A stretch of 64,000 bases of DNA from Nocardia sp. NBC_00416. GTDB lineage: Bacteria > Actinomycetota > Actinomycetes > Mycobacteriales > Mycobacteriaceae. Below the pieces are notes generated by a model. The model was not told the DNA's origin. It did not search any database and saw nothing but the letters and a program-made list of their open reading frames with translations. The stretch lies in contig NZ_CP107932.1 in the NCBI RefSeq assembly GCF_036032445.1, positions 4,032,501-4,096,500 of the forward strand, in the 5' to 3' direction. This document shows, piece by piece, positions 33,391 through 42,785 of this stretch. Made by a program: the position numbers and the translations under genes. Each line of letters begins with the position of its first letter. The stretch's first letter is position 1.

Positions 33391-35945
33391 CGCGCCAGCC
33401 ACTCGACGAATCGTTCGGTGTCCGCGATCAGGTCGGCGAGATCGCGGGCGATCGGGACATGGGCGCCCGCGGTGGCGTCGCGGACCACATCGACCGCCCA
33501 CCGGCCCTCTTTGGCCAGCTGCTTGTTCAGGTCCTCGATCCGGCGTCCGGGCCCCAGCACCGCGAGTGTGACCATGGCCCGGGTGGATTGCGCGGTATCG
33601 ATCCGGCGCTGCACCTCACGATGATCCATCCCCTCGGCCAGCAGCACCCGCTTGGCCCGGGCCAGGCTCGCGGCCTCGACCGCCGAGCGACAGCAGGTCG
33701 CGACGAGCTCGTCGGCGATGGTGCGCGGCAACTGCGGAGTGCGCAACAGGGCGCGGGCGTCGTCGAGGTAGCGGTGCACGGGATCGCTGGACAACCGGAC
33801 CTCCACGACCGAGCGTTCCCGCCGCTGCACCTCGACGATCCGGGCGTCGATCTGCATTCTGCGCACGGCTTCGGCGAGCCGATCGTCGTGGGTGAAGACC
33901 ACCACCTGCCGCTCCCAGGCGACGGCGGCCAGTACCCGGGCCAGCCCGTCGACCTTGGCCGGGTCCATGGCCTGCACCGGATCGTCGATCACCACGAAAC
34001 GGAAGGGACTGGCCGCTACCGTCGCGCGCGGCAGGAACAGCGCCAGCCCCAGCGCGTGCAGTTCGCCCTGGCTCATCACCCCCAGCGCGGCGCCGTCCAC
34101 CTCGTCGACGGTGACCTCGAGTTGCACCCGGCGGGCGGTGTTCGCATTGCCCTGCAGGTGGATTGCGCCGAGTTCGACGCTGCTCTGCTGCCGCAGGCTC
34201 TGCCACACCCACCGGGCGGTGCCGGCCAGCGGGGCCATCCGTTCGTCACGTACCCGGGCTGTCGCCGCCTTCAGCCATTCCTCGGCCGAGCGTGCGGTGT
34301 GCAGTTCCGACGTGTGTGCGGCGACGGTGCGGGTGAGGTCGAGCCAGGAACGCAGCCGGGGAGCGAACGGCGCCCAGGCTTGTTCGAGGCGATCCAGTTC
34401 CTTACCGGCGCACTGTTGCGCGTAACCCAGCTCCGCGGACAAACGGTCGTGGACGGTGCGCAATCGGTCGGGCAGACCGCGCAGCTCCGCGGTGTCGGGC
34501 AACCGCGCCCACTGCACCCAGGTTTCCCGCAGCGCGGTGGTGTCGAGACCCGACGGTTCCGCGGCGGGAGCCGGTGCGGCGGGTAATTCACCGGTCAGCG
34601 CGCGCAATTCGGACAGCACCCGGGCGAGTCGGTCCCGGGCGCGGACGAGATCCGCGGTCCGCTCCGTCAGTCCGGCTATGGCGGTCGCGGTATCGCTGCG
34701 CCATTGCCCGTCCAATGTGCCCCGACCGCATACCGGGCAGCGGCAGTCGACGGCTCGTTCCTCGGCTTCGGCCGCTGCGCCGGGCCGGGTGGTAGCGGGG
34801 TCGCGGGACGGCGCGAGAGGGGGCGGGCGGTATTCGCCGCCCGCAATCGATTCGCTCGGATCATCGGCGGATCGCGTGTGGGCGTCGACATGCGCGTACG
34901 CGGTGCGCAGCAGTTCCAGCACCCGGAGGTCAGCGGCCGACTCGGGGGAAATCGAGGCGGTGACCGCCGCGTCCGCGGCCGAGATGCGGTCGGCCAGCGC
35001 GACGATACGTTCGGCGGTCGGCAGCTCCAGCGCCAGCAGGGCGCGCAGGGCCGCCGGTTCCGGTCCGGCGGCGGTATCGGCCAACAGGCCGTCGAGCGCG
35101 GCGAGGTCGGGCGCCGGCTCACGCAGGAGCGCACCCGCCCGCGCCGCGCGAGGGTCGCATACTCCGGCGAGTTCGGCCAGCAGCGTCTGCCGTTCCCGGC
35201 GCGCGGCCCGGGCCGCGCGCTCCATATCCAAGCGGCGGAGACGGATCCGCTCGTGCGCGGTGATGAGTTCGTCCAGCCCGAGGAGTTGGTGCAGGGCGTC
35301 GAACAGCTCACTGGGCTTCCCGTCGACCAGTGCGCCGAGTTCGCTGTAGGACAGGAACGGCCGGTACAGATCCAGGGGCGCCGCCCAGTCGAGGCCGGAG
35401 AACATATGCTCCGGCCCGGCCCCGCGCCGCTGGGTCCAGACGCCACCGGGCAGCGGGTCCCCGGCCGTCCATTCGCGGGCGAGGGTCAGCGCGGGTTCCG
35501 TGCCGTCGGTGCGCAATTCCAGCTCGATCCGGACCGGGCCGGACCGGTGCAGATTCCGCCAACCCTCGCGCCAGGCGGCCGAACGGCCGTCCCAGCGGCG
35601 ATTCCCGCCGGTCAGCGCGAGCTCTGCGGCTTCGGCGAAACTCGATTTGCCGCTGCCGTTGCGACCGGTCACCAGCGTCAGCCCCGGACCGGCGGGCAGT
35701 TCCAAGGTGGTCTCCGGCCCGATACCGCGGAACCCGCGGACCCGGATGGCACTCAAGAAGATCCCGCTGAGGCCGAACTCCGCGCTGCCGTCACCCGATT
35801 CAGCGGGCGCGGCGGCCGGATCCAGCGCCGCGCGGACGACCGCGGCGACATCCGCGGGGATCTCCGGATCGGCGTCGACCCACCGTGCGATCAGCTCACC
35901 GGGCCGGGTCAACGTTTCCCCGGATTCCACGCGCCCAGGTTTCAC
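33387..35945 (-). CDS. Rad50/SMC-like AAA ATPase with zinc-hook and HEPN-like C-terminus
   Basis: 852 aa. Walker A is GRNGSGKS (residues 94-101), after IRVRGFRGIGP. A long helical middle contains CRCPVCGRG (401-409), a Rad50-type CxxC zinc hook. The second ATPase lobe has the signature MSQGELHALGLALF (624-637), Walker B FVVIDDP (650-656) and an H-loop VVFTHDD. About 165 helical residues follow, with RDATAGAH (822-829), matching the HEPN RNase pattern R-x4-6-H with the polar residue after Arg. The layout resembles RloC-type anticodon nucleases and other Rad50-like defence ATPases. GTG 35945 preceded by GGTGGAG is favoured over GTG 35972. Confidence 0.82.
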   Translation of the reverse strand: MKPGRVESGETLTRPGELIARWVDADPEIPADVAAVVRAALDPAAAPAESGDGSAEFGLSGIFLSAIRVRGFRGIGPETTLELPAGPGLTLVTGRNGSGKSSFAEAAELALTGGNRRWDGRSAAWREGWRNLHRSGPVRIELELRTDGTEPALTLAREWTAGDPLPGGVWTQRRGAGPEHMFSGLDWAAPLDLYRPFLSYSELGALVDGKPSELFDALHQLLGLDELITAHERIRLRRLDMERAARAARRERQTLLAELAGVCDPRAARAGALLREPAPDLAALDGLLADTAAGPEPAALRALLALELPTAERIVALADRISAADAAVTASISPESAADLRVLELLRTAYAHVDAHTRSADDPSESIAGGEYRPPPLAPSRDPATTRPGAAAEAEERAVDCRCPVCGRGTLDGQWRSDTATAIAGLTERTADLVRARDRLARVLSELRALTGELPAAPAPAAEPSGLDTTALRETWVQWARLPDTAELRGLPDRLRTVHDRLSAELGYAQQCAGKELDRLEQAWAPFAPRLRSWLDLTRTVAAHTSELHTARSAEEWLKAATARVRDERMAPLAGTARWVWQSLRQQSSVELGAIHLQGNANTARRVQLEVTVDEVDGAALGVMSQGELHALGLALFLPRATVAASPFRFVVIDDPVQAMDPAKVDGLARVLAAVAWERQVVVFTHDDRLAEAVRRMQIDARIVEVQRRERSVVEVRLSSDPVHRYLDDARALLRTPQLPRTIADELVATCCRSAVEAASLARAKRVLLAEGMDHREVQRRIDTAQSTRAMVTLAVLGPGRRIEDLNKQLAKEGRWAVDVVRDATAGAHVPIARDLADLIADTERFVEWLAR

Positions 35946-36454
35946 GAGACTTCTCCACCCCCTCGAGGCCACACGCGAAACTCAGCCCCCATGTGTGGTC
36001 GTACGGTCGAAAGCTGTGCGGAACGCTACCCGATAGCGGCCCATCGGGACAGTGCCGGTTCAGGACCGGGCTCCGTCCCGGACGGTCGGGTCCAGGACAG
36101 CACCGCGCGACTACCGGGCGTGCCCGTGGCCACCGGCTCGAACCTGCCCGCGGGGATGGGATCTGGTCATCGGCCGGGCCGACCGGCTGCCGATGGCCAC
36201 CCCTCGCCAACCCCGTCGGGCAGCTCGTTGGTGTGTCACCCTCCAGGGGCGGCTCGGTCTGGCCGAACAGGACAGAATGCCAGACTCCCTGGGATCACGC
36301 AACATTTACGGTGGGTGGATGGTTCCGAATCCGGCTCGGCGACAAGCTCTTCCATCGATGACTTCGCGGCGAAGTGATTCTGTCGGTGCCGTGCGCTAGA
36401 AATCTTTCGACCGAGAAACGGGGGCACGATGATCGACCGGAAGGGGTCCGCCCG
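35946..36454. promoter_or_regulatory. Divergent region between ATPase pair and SWIM-MoxR operon
   Basis: 509 bp between two divergent transcription units, without a recognisable gene. It has the perfect 15-bp palindrome at 36361-36375 and a GGAAGGGG ribosome site before ATG 36455. Long open frames here have no family resemblance and I do not call them. Confidence 0.5.
36361..36375. promoter_or_regulatory. Palindrome upstream of SWIM-MoxR operon
   Basis: ACTTCGC-G-GCGAAGT is a perfect 7-bp dyad, 80 bp before the first gene of the operon. Candidate operator; the cognate regulator is unknown. Confidence 0.4.
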
Positions 36455-39319
36455 ATGACGCAACGGTGGACCGAGACCCAGGTGGCCGCACTCGCGCCGG
36501 ATGCGAGTTCGCTGGCCGCCGCACGTAAACTCGCCGGAAAATGGTCCGGCGCCGGATGGTGCGAGACCGCACTGTGGGGTTTGTGCAAGGGCAGCGGGAG
36601 CAATCCGTACCAGACGATCGTCGATCTGACCGGACCCGCCTTCCGCTGCTCCTGCCCGAGCCGCAAATTCCCCTGCAAGCACGCCCTGTCGCTGCTGATG
36701 ATCTGGTCCGCGGGCATCGTGGACGAGAGCGCCGAGGCGGCGGATTTCGCCGCCGAGTGGATCGGCAAGCGTGTCGAGAAGGCGGCGGCGCCGCCGAGGC
36801 CGCCGCGGACCGAGAAGGCGGCGACGACCGAGCAGCGGCAGAGCCGTATCGCGGCGGGCCTGGAGGAACTCGACACCTGGCTGACCGACCAGATCCGCAC
36901 CGGACTGGCCCAGACAGATCGGTCGTACGCCGCCTTCGAAGCAGTGGCGAAACGCATGGTGGACGCCCAGGCTCCGGGTGTGGCCGACGCGTTGCGCCGC
37001 CTGCCCGCCGCGGTGGTCGTCCGGGCGAACTGGCCGGAAGTGGTACTCGGCCGGTTCGCCTGGCTGCACCTGCTGATCGCCGCGCACGCGAAGCTGGAGG
37101 CGCTCCCCACCCCGCTCGCGGCGGCGGTCCGCAGCCACATCGGGTACCCGACCACTGCGGATTCGGTACACGCCGAACCCACGGTGGGCGACCGGTGGCT
37201 GACAGTCGGAATGCGCACGGTGGAAGAGGATCGGCTGCACACCCGGCGAACCTGGCTGTACGGTCTGCGCACCGGCCGGTGGGCGCTGATCCTGGACCAT
37301 TCGTTCGGCTCCCCGGCCTTTCCCGCGCATGTACCGCCCCTCGGGCTGGCGGCGGAGTTCGGCCTGCACTTCTACCCGGTGGCCGCCCCGCTGCGCGCCC
37401 TGCTCGATCCCGCGCGCGGCGACGCGGCCCCGGCTGTCGCGGAACTGCCCGCAACGGCCGGATCCGGCACCATCGCGGCGACGCTGACGGAGTTCGCCAC
37501 GGCGACGGCCGCCGATCCATGGCTGGAGTCCTGGCCCGTGCTGCTGCGTGACGTGGTGCCGACACCGCGGGGCGAGGACTGGGTGCTCGCCGAATCGGAC
37601 GGCACCGCGTTGGCGCTGGCGCCGCTCGCGCAACCGTGGCGGCTGCTCGCCCTTTCCGGAGGCCACCCGGTCACGGTGTTCGGAGTCTGGACGGGGCGTC
37701 GGCTCGAGGTGGTCGCCGTTCTCTCGGCCGGCGAGTTCCACGACGTCGGGCCCGCTGCCGACGAAACCGCCTCGGCCGTCACCGCGACACCGGAGGCGGC
37801 GTCGATCGCGCTGCTCGGCACCGCCCGGGGCGCGGGCACGCCACCGGGACTCGCCCACCAGGTCGCGGCGGCCGTCGCCGCCCTTCCCGACCGGGATCCC
37901 GCCGAACGGCTGCTCGAAACCACCGCCATGGAGATGGCCTGGACACGTGGCGGATGTCTGCCGGACCACGTCGAGGTGCCCGGTGGGGCGGCCGCCGCGG
38001 ATCCGCGTCCGGTGCTGCCCCGGCCCGCTGCCGACCGCTTGGCTCTGCTGATCGAATCCGGACCCGAATTCCTGCCGGAATGGTTCGCCGCCGCCCGGCC
38101 CTACGACTACCGGGCACCGGATCGGCTGGTCGGACACCTGCTCGAATTCGCCGCGGCCGACAGTGAACTGCGTGAGGCGGCGCTGCGCTCGGCCGGCACG
38201 CGCGGACGCTGGCTGGCCGACCTGATCCCGCGCTGGCACGACCTGGTCCGGCGGGACACCGCGCAATCCGAACCCGGGGACGAGACCTGGCGCCTGGGCC
38301 TGCCGCCGGAACGACTCGAATGGCTCACCGCCCTGCGCCACCGCGACCCCGCGGCCGCGCGCGAAGCCTTGGACGAGGCGTGGCCCCGGGAGTCGGGTGC
38401 ACCCAAAGCCGCGCTGCTGGGGGTGCTGTCCGCGGGACTGGGTCCCGGCGACGAGCAACTGCTCGAACGCGGGCTCGACGATCGCCGCGGCGATGTACGC
38501 CGCACCTCGGCGCGACTGCTGGCCCGGCTGCTCGGATCGGCGTTCGCCGGACGCATGGCCGGGCGGGCCGCGGTCTGGCTGAAATCCGCCGACGACGGGC
38601 CCGGGCAGGGGCCGGAACTGATCGTCGAGATCCCGGAAACGCTCGATGCGGCGACTGTTCGAGACGGATTCACCGACAGTACGACGGAGTTCGGATATCG
38701 CTGGAACGGGCAGCCGGATCGCACGGCGACCAGGCTCCGGAAACTGATCGCCGCACTGCCCACGAGCTATTGGACCGATTCGCTCGGTCCGCCGCAGCGG
38801 GCGGTCACGGCACGAATCGAGGATCGATTCCGGCAGCCGCTGTTCGACGGCTGGATGGACGCGGCGCTGGCGCAGGGTGATACCGATTGGGGCCACGCCC
38901 TGTTCACCGCCGGCATGCCGTCGAACCTGGCGATCCTGCGCCGCCGGGAGCTGTTCGCACTGATACTGGCCGGAGATCAGCTCCACCATCTGCTCGGGTT
39001 GGGCACGTCCTGGTTGTCCGAACTCGAATCGCTGCTGCCCGCGGTCGCCCACCCGTGGCCGCCGGAGCTCGCCCGGCATCTGCTGCGCCTGTTCGAGGAA
39101 CAAGCCCGGACCGCCGCGCGCCGCCGGGGCGCACCGGGCACCTATGCGAGTGCGCACAGATCGCTGCTGCGCACCGCCGCCCTGCATCTGCCACCCGAAT
39201 GCGCGGGCGAGGTCACCGCGCTGGCCGGCCGCTGCGAAGCCGACGATTGGGCCGAGGCCATCGGGCGGCTCTCCCACGACCTCCACCAACGATCCGCGAT
39301 GCTCGAGGAGCTGAAGTGA
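36455..39319 (+). CDS. SWIM zinc-finger protein (YehQ-like)
   Basis: 954 aa. The N-terminal SWIM zinc finger is FRCSCPSRKFPCKHALSLL with ligands Cys65, Cys67, Cys74 and His76 (CxC-x6-CxH), a module for nucleic-acid or protein binding. The remaining about 850 residues are mainly helical and HEAT-like (RRTSARLLARLLGS), with no nuclease or ATPase motif seen. First gene of a four-gene overlapping operon; its stop overlaps the MoxR start (GTGA). E. coli yehQ occupies the same role in yehLMPQ. No established function. Confidence 0.85.
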   Translation: MTQRWTETQVAALAPDASSLAAARKLAGKWSGAGWCETALWGLCKGSGSNPYQTIVDLTGPAFRCSCPSRKFPCKHALSLLMIWSAGIVDESAEAADFAAEWIGKRVEKAAAPPRPPRTEKAATTEQRQSRIAAGLEELDTWLTDQIRTGLAQTDRSYAAFEAVAKRMVDAQAPGVADALRRLPAAVVVRANWPEVVLGRFAWLHLLIAAHAKLEALPTPLAAAVRSHIGYPTTADSVHAEPTVGDRWLTVGMRTVEEDRLHTRRTWLYGLRTGRWALILDHSFGSPAFPAHVPPLGLAAEFGLHFYPVAAPLRALLDPARGDAAPAVAELPATAGSGTIAATLTEFATATAADPWLESWPVLLRDVVPTPRGEDWVLAESDGTALALAPLAQPWRLLALSGGHPVTVFGVWTGRRLEVVAVLSAGEFHDVGPAADETASAVTATPEAASIALLGTARGAGTPPGLAHQVAAAVAALPDRDPAERLLETTAMEMAWTRGGCLPDHVEVPGGAAAADPRPVLPRPAADRLALLIESGPEFLPEWFAAARPYDYRAPDRLVGHLLEFAAADSELREAALRSAGTRGRWLADLIPRWHDLVRRDTAQSEPGDETWRLGLPPERLEWLTALRHRDPAAAREALDEAWPRESGAPKAALLGVLSAGLGPGDEQLLERGLDDRRGDVRRTSARLLARLLGSAFAGRMAGRAAVWLKSADDGPGQGPELIVEIPETLDAATVRDGFTDSTTEFGYRWNGQPDRTATRLRKLIAALPTSYWTDSLGPPQRAVTARIEDRFRQPLFDGWMDAALAQGDTDWGHALFTAGMPSNLAILRRRELFALILAGDQLHHLLGLGTSWLSELESLLPAVAHPWPPELARHLLRLFEEQARTAARRRGAPGTYASAHRSLLRTAALHLPPECAGEVTALAGRCEADDWAEAIGRLSHDLHQRSAMLEELK

Positions 39320-40422
39320 CCACCATCGACACCGAACCCGCCCCCGCGCTGCTGCGCCCGCACGCCGAACAGGCCTTCGCCGCCGAACTGCGCGCCCTGG
39401 CCGCCGCCGACGACCGGCCGCGGCCACCGTCCTGGACGATGTCCCCGTGGGCGGTGGTGACCTATCTGCTGGGTGGCGCCCTCGCCGACGGCACCGTGAT
39501 CACCCCCAAGTACGTGGGCCCGCGCCGGCTCCTGGAGGTCGCGGTGGCCACTCTGGCCACCGATCGCGCGCTGCTGCTGCTCGGTGTCCCGGGCACCGCG
39601 AAGACCTGGGTCTCCGAGCACCTTTCGGCCGCCATCAGCGGATCCTCGACCCTGCTGGTCCAGGGCACGTCGGGCACCGCCGAGGAAGCCATCCGGTACG
39701 GCTGGAACTACGCCCGGTTGCTCGCCGAGGGACCGAGCGAGGGCGCGCTGGTCGCCTCACCGATCCTCAACGCCATGCGCACCGGGGCGATCGCCCGGCT
39801 CGAGGAACTCACCCGGATCCCCTCGGATGTGCAGGATGCGCTGATCACGATCCTGTCGGAGAAGACCCTGCCGGTGCCCGAACTCGGGACGGAAGTACAA
39901 GCCGCCAAGGGGTTCAACATCATCGCGACCGCCAACGATCGCGACCGCGGCGTGAACGAGCTGTCCTCGGCGCTGCGCCGCCGGTTCAACACCGTGGTGC
40001 TGCCGCTGCCGGGCAACGAGGCCGAGGAGATCGATATCGTGACCCGGCGGGTCGAACAGCTGGGTTCGGCGCTGGAGCTGCCCGAGGTGCCGGCCGCCGC
40101 CGAGGAGGTGCGACGCGTCGTACGGATCTTCCGCGAACTGCGTGCGGGAATCACCGCCGACGGCCGGACCAAACTCAAATCCCCTTCGGGCACGCTCTCG
40201 ACCGCCGAGGCCATCTCGGTGATCACCAACGGTATGGCCCTGTCGGCGCATTTCGGCGACGGTATCCTGCGCGCTTCCGATATCGCGGGCGCGGTGATCG
40301 GCTCGGTGATCAAGGACCCGGTCGCCGACTCGGTGGTGTGGACCGAGTACCTCGAGGCCGTGGTGCGGGAACGCCGGGAATGGTCCGATTTCTACCGCGC
40401 CTGCCGGGAGATCAACGGATGA
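39316..40422 (+). CDS. MoxR-type AAA+ ATPase (YehL subfamily)
   Basis: 368 aa. Walker A is GVPGTAKT (90-97), a Walker B-like acidic strand ARLEELTRI (160-168), sensor 1 IIATANDRD, and the SSALRRRFN segment near 217-225 carries the arginine finger. The C-terminal lid contains VVRIFRELR. MoxR ATPases act as chaperone-like remodelers with vWA proteins; the vWA partner is the fourth gene here. GTG start overlaps the SWIM stop and its stop overlaps the next start (ATGA). Confidence 0.92.
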   Translation: MTTIDTEPAPALLRPHAEQAFAAELRALAAADDRPRPPSWTMSPWAVVTYLLGGALADGTVITPKYVGPRRLLEVAVATLATDRALLLLGVPGTAKTWVSEHLSAAISGSSTLLVQGTSGTAEEAIRYGWNYARLLAEGPSEGALVASPILNAMRTGAIARLEELTRIPSDVQDALITILSEKTLPVPELGTEVQAAKGFNIIATANDRDRGVNELSSALRRRFNTVVLPLPGNEAEEIDIVTRRVEQLGSALELPEVPAAAEEVRRVVRIFRELRAGITADGRTKLKSPSGTLSTAEAISVITNGMALSAHFGDGILRASDIAGAVIGSVIKDPVADSVVWTEYLEAVVRERREWSDFYRACREING

Positions 40423-42785
40423 GCCCCGCCGACGGCGATGAGACCGGCGAGACCCGGGTCTACGGAATACGGCACCACGGTCCCGGCTCGGCCCGATCGC
40501 TGCGCCTGGCGCTGGCGGAATTCCGGCCGGACGCCATCCTGATCGAAGGCCCGGCGGACGCGGATCCGCTGGTGGTCCACGTCGCCGCGGAGACGATGGC
40601 ACCGCCGGTCGCGCTGCTCGGCTATATCGCCGACGAACCCGCCAAGGCCGCGTTCTGGCCGTACGCGGTGTTCTCGCCGGAATGGCAGGCGTTGCGGTAC
40701 GCGGTGGACAACGACGTAGTGGTCCGGTTCTGCGATCTGCCCGCCGCCCAGGTGCTCGCCGTCGACGACCGGACCGGCGGTCGCGACGCGCTCGCCGAAC
40801 TGGCGGCCGCGGGCGGGTACGACGATGCCGAACGCTGGTGGGACGCGGTCGTCGAATCGAGTTCGGATACCGGAACGTTCGCGGCGATCACCGAAGCAAT
40901 GGCCGCGCTCCGGGAGAGCGCGCTGGTCGAGCCCGATGCCGAGGCGAACCCGGCCGCCGGGCGGGAATCGGCGGGCTACCCCGAAGCCGCCCGGGAACCG
41001 CGGGACACCGCCGGAATCCCCGATGACGCCGCCGCCGGTCCGGTGGACGAGGTTGCCGGATCCGCGACGGACGAGGCCGAGCCCGAGCCGCTGGTGATCG
41101 ATCGGCACACACTGGTCCGGGAAGCCCATATGCGGCAGGTGCTGCGCAAGGCGCGCAAGGACGGGTTCGCGCGGATCGCCGTGGTCTGCGGCGCCTGGCA
41201 CGCGCCCGCCCTGCAGGACCCGCTGGGTCCCGCGACCGCCGATCTGCGCCTGCTGAAGGGGCTTCCGAAGGTCAAGGCCGTACTGACCTGGGTGCCGTGG
41301 ACGCATTCGCGGCTCGCGGCGTCGTCCGGATACGGCGCCGGAGTCACCTCGCCGGGCTGGTACCACCACCTCTTCACCGAGACCGAGCGACCGGTTCCGT
41401 CCTGGCTCACCCGGGCCGCGGGCGTGCTGCGCGGCCACGACCTTCCGGTTTCCAGCGCGCACATCATCGAGGCCGTCCGGCTGGCCGAAGCCCTCGCCGC
41501 CCTGCGGGCCCGGCCGCTGGCGGGCTTGTCCGAGGTCACCGAGGCGACCCGGGCGGTGCTCTGCGAGGGCGACGAGACCATGCTGCGGCTCGTCGGCGAC
41601 GAACTGGTAATCGGCGAGGCGCTGGGCGCCGTTCCGGCCGAGGCCCCGACCGTACCGCTGGAGGCCGACCTCCGCGCCCAGTTGCGTTCCCTGCGGATGA
41701 AGCAGGAAGCTCTCGTCCGCACCCTGGATCTGGATCTGCGCAAGGAACGCGATACCGCCAGATCCTGTCTCCTGCATCGGCTCCGGCTACTGGGTGTGCA
41801 CTGGGGCACCCCGACCTCCGGCGGTGTGCAGTCCAAGGGGACCTTCCGCGAGTCCTGGGATCTGCGCTGGGAGCCGGAATTCGCGGTCCGGGTGATCGAG
41901 GCGGCCCGCTGGGGCACCACGGTGCGCGGCGCGGCCGAGGCGAAGATCCTCGACACGACCGGGCGGCCCGGGTGCGGAGTCACCGAGCTCACCGAGGCAC
42001 TGGAGTTCGCGCTGCTGGCCGAACTGCCCGGCGCCCTGGACGGATTGATCGCCCGGCTCGGCTCGGCGGCCGCGGTCGACCATGATATGACCCATCTGCT
42101 GGCCGCGCTGCCCGGTGTCCTGCGCACCCTCCGGTACGGAGACGTGCGGGGTACCGACGTCTCCGCCCTGACCCATGTCGCCGACAGCATGCTGGTGCGG
42201 ATCTGTGCGGGTTTGCCGGCCGCGGTCACCGGGCTCGGCGACGATACCGCCGCGGCCCTGCGCGACCAGCTCGATACGGCCACCGCCGCCGTACACACCC
42301 GCGATCACGCCGAATCCACCGAACAGTGGCTGGCCGCACTGGCCCGGCTGGCGGACCGGACCGATGCACACGGCCTGCTGGTGGGTCGTGTGGTGCGTCT
42401 GCTGTGCGACGCCGACCGACTCGACACCGACGAGGCGGCCCGGCGGCTGGCCGCGGCCCTGTCCGTGGGCAACACCGCGGCTGCCAAAGCCGCCTGGGTC
42501 GACGGGTTCGTCGGCGGACGCGGTCTGGTGCTGGTCCACGACCGAGCCCTGCTGCGTCTCATCGACACCTGGCTCGGCGGCCTGCCCGACGATCAGTTCC
42601 TCGATGTCGTCCCCTTGCTGCGCCGCACCTTCGGCGCCTTCGAATCCGGGGAGCGCCGCGCGATCGGGGAGGCGGTACGCGACGGGCGCGGGACCGCAAC
42701 CAGTACCACCACAACCGATACCGACGCCGAACGCGGTCTACAGACCCTGCGCACTGTCGCCGACATCCTGGGAGCACCCGTATGA
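40419..42785 (+). CDS. DUF5682 family protein (YehM-like), TraB/TIKI-like N-terminus
   Basis: 788 aa. The N-terminal 270 residues show YGIRHHGPGSARSL (His19, His20), PDAILIEGP (Glu43), REAHM (234-238) and VVCGAWHAPAL (His261). This order of H..S, E, R-E/D and GxxH matches the conserved residues of TraB/EreA/TIKI-type fold proteins. An Ala/Glu/Pro-rich linker at about 170-225 splits it. The C-terminal 500 residues are helical. Third gene of the operon, ATGA overlaps on both sides. The biochemical role is not established; the fold call is my inference. Confidence 0.82.
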   Translation: MSPADGDETGETRVYGIRHHGPGSARSLRLALAEFRPDAILIEGPADADPLVVHVAAETMAPPVALLGYIADEPAKAAFWPYAVFSPEWQALRYAVDNDVVVRFCDLPAAQVLAVDDRTGGRDALAELAAAGGYDDAERWWDAVVESSSDTGTFAAITEAMAALRESALVEPDAEANPAAGRESAGYPEAAREPRDTAGIPDDAAAGPVDEVAGSATDEAEPEPLVIDRHTLVREAHMRQVLRKARKDGFARIAVVCGAWHAPALQDPLGPATADLRLLKGLPKVKAVLTWVPWTHSRLAASSGYGAGVTSPGWYHHLFTETERPVPSWLTRAAGVLRGHDLPVSSAHIIEAVRLAEALAALRARPLAGLSEVTEATRAVLCEGDETMLRLVGDELVIGEALGAVPAEAPTVPLEADLRAQLRSLRMKQEALVRTLDLDLRKERDTARSCLLHRLRLLGVHWGTPTSGGVQSKGTFRESWDLRWEPEFAVRVIEAARWGTTVRGAAEAKILDTTGRPGCGVTELTEALEFALLAELPGALDGLIARLGSAAAVDHDMTHLLAALPGVLRTLRYGDVRGTDVSALTHVADSMLVRICAGLPAAVTGLGDDTAAALRDQLDTATAAVHTRDHAESTEQWLAALARLADRTDAHGLLVGRVVRLLCDADRLDTDEAARRLAAALSVGNTAAAKAAWVDGFVGGRGLVLVHDRALLRLIDTWLGGLPDDQFLDVVPLLRRTFGAFESGERRAIGEAVRDGRGTATSTTTTDTDAERGLQTLRTVADILGAPV

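Noticed and set aside
36052..36399. Possible 115-aa gene in the ATPase/SWIM intergenic region
   Set aside because: Arg/Pro-rich translation with no family resemblance and no ribosome site; it also overlaps the palindrome and promoter region.
36236..39427. Long minus-strand frame opposite the SWIM gene (over 1000 codons)
   Set aside because: Gly/Arg/Gln-rich translation without domain motifs, an antisense shadow typical of GC-rich coding DNA; the plus-strand gene has clear motifs and operon overlaps.
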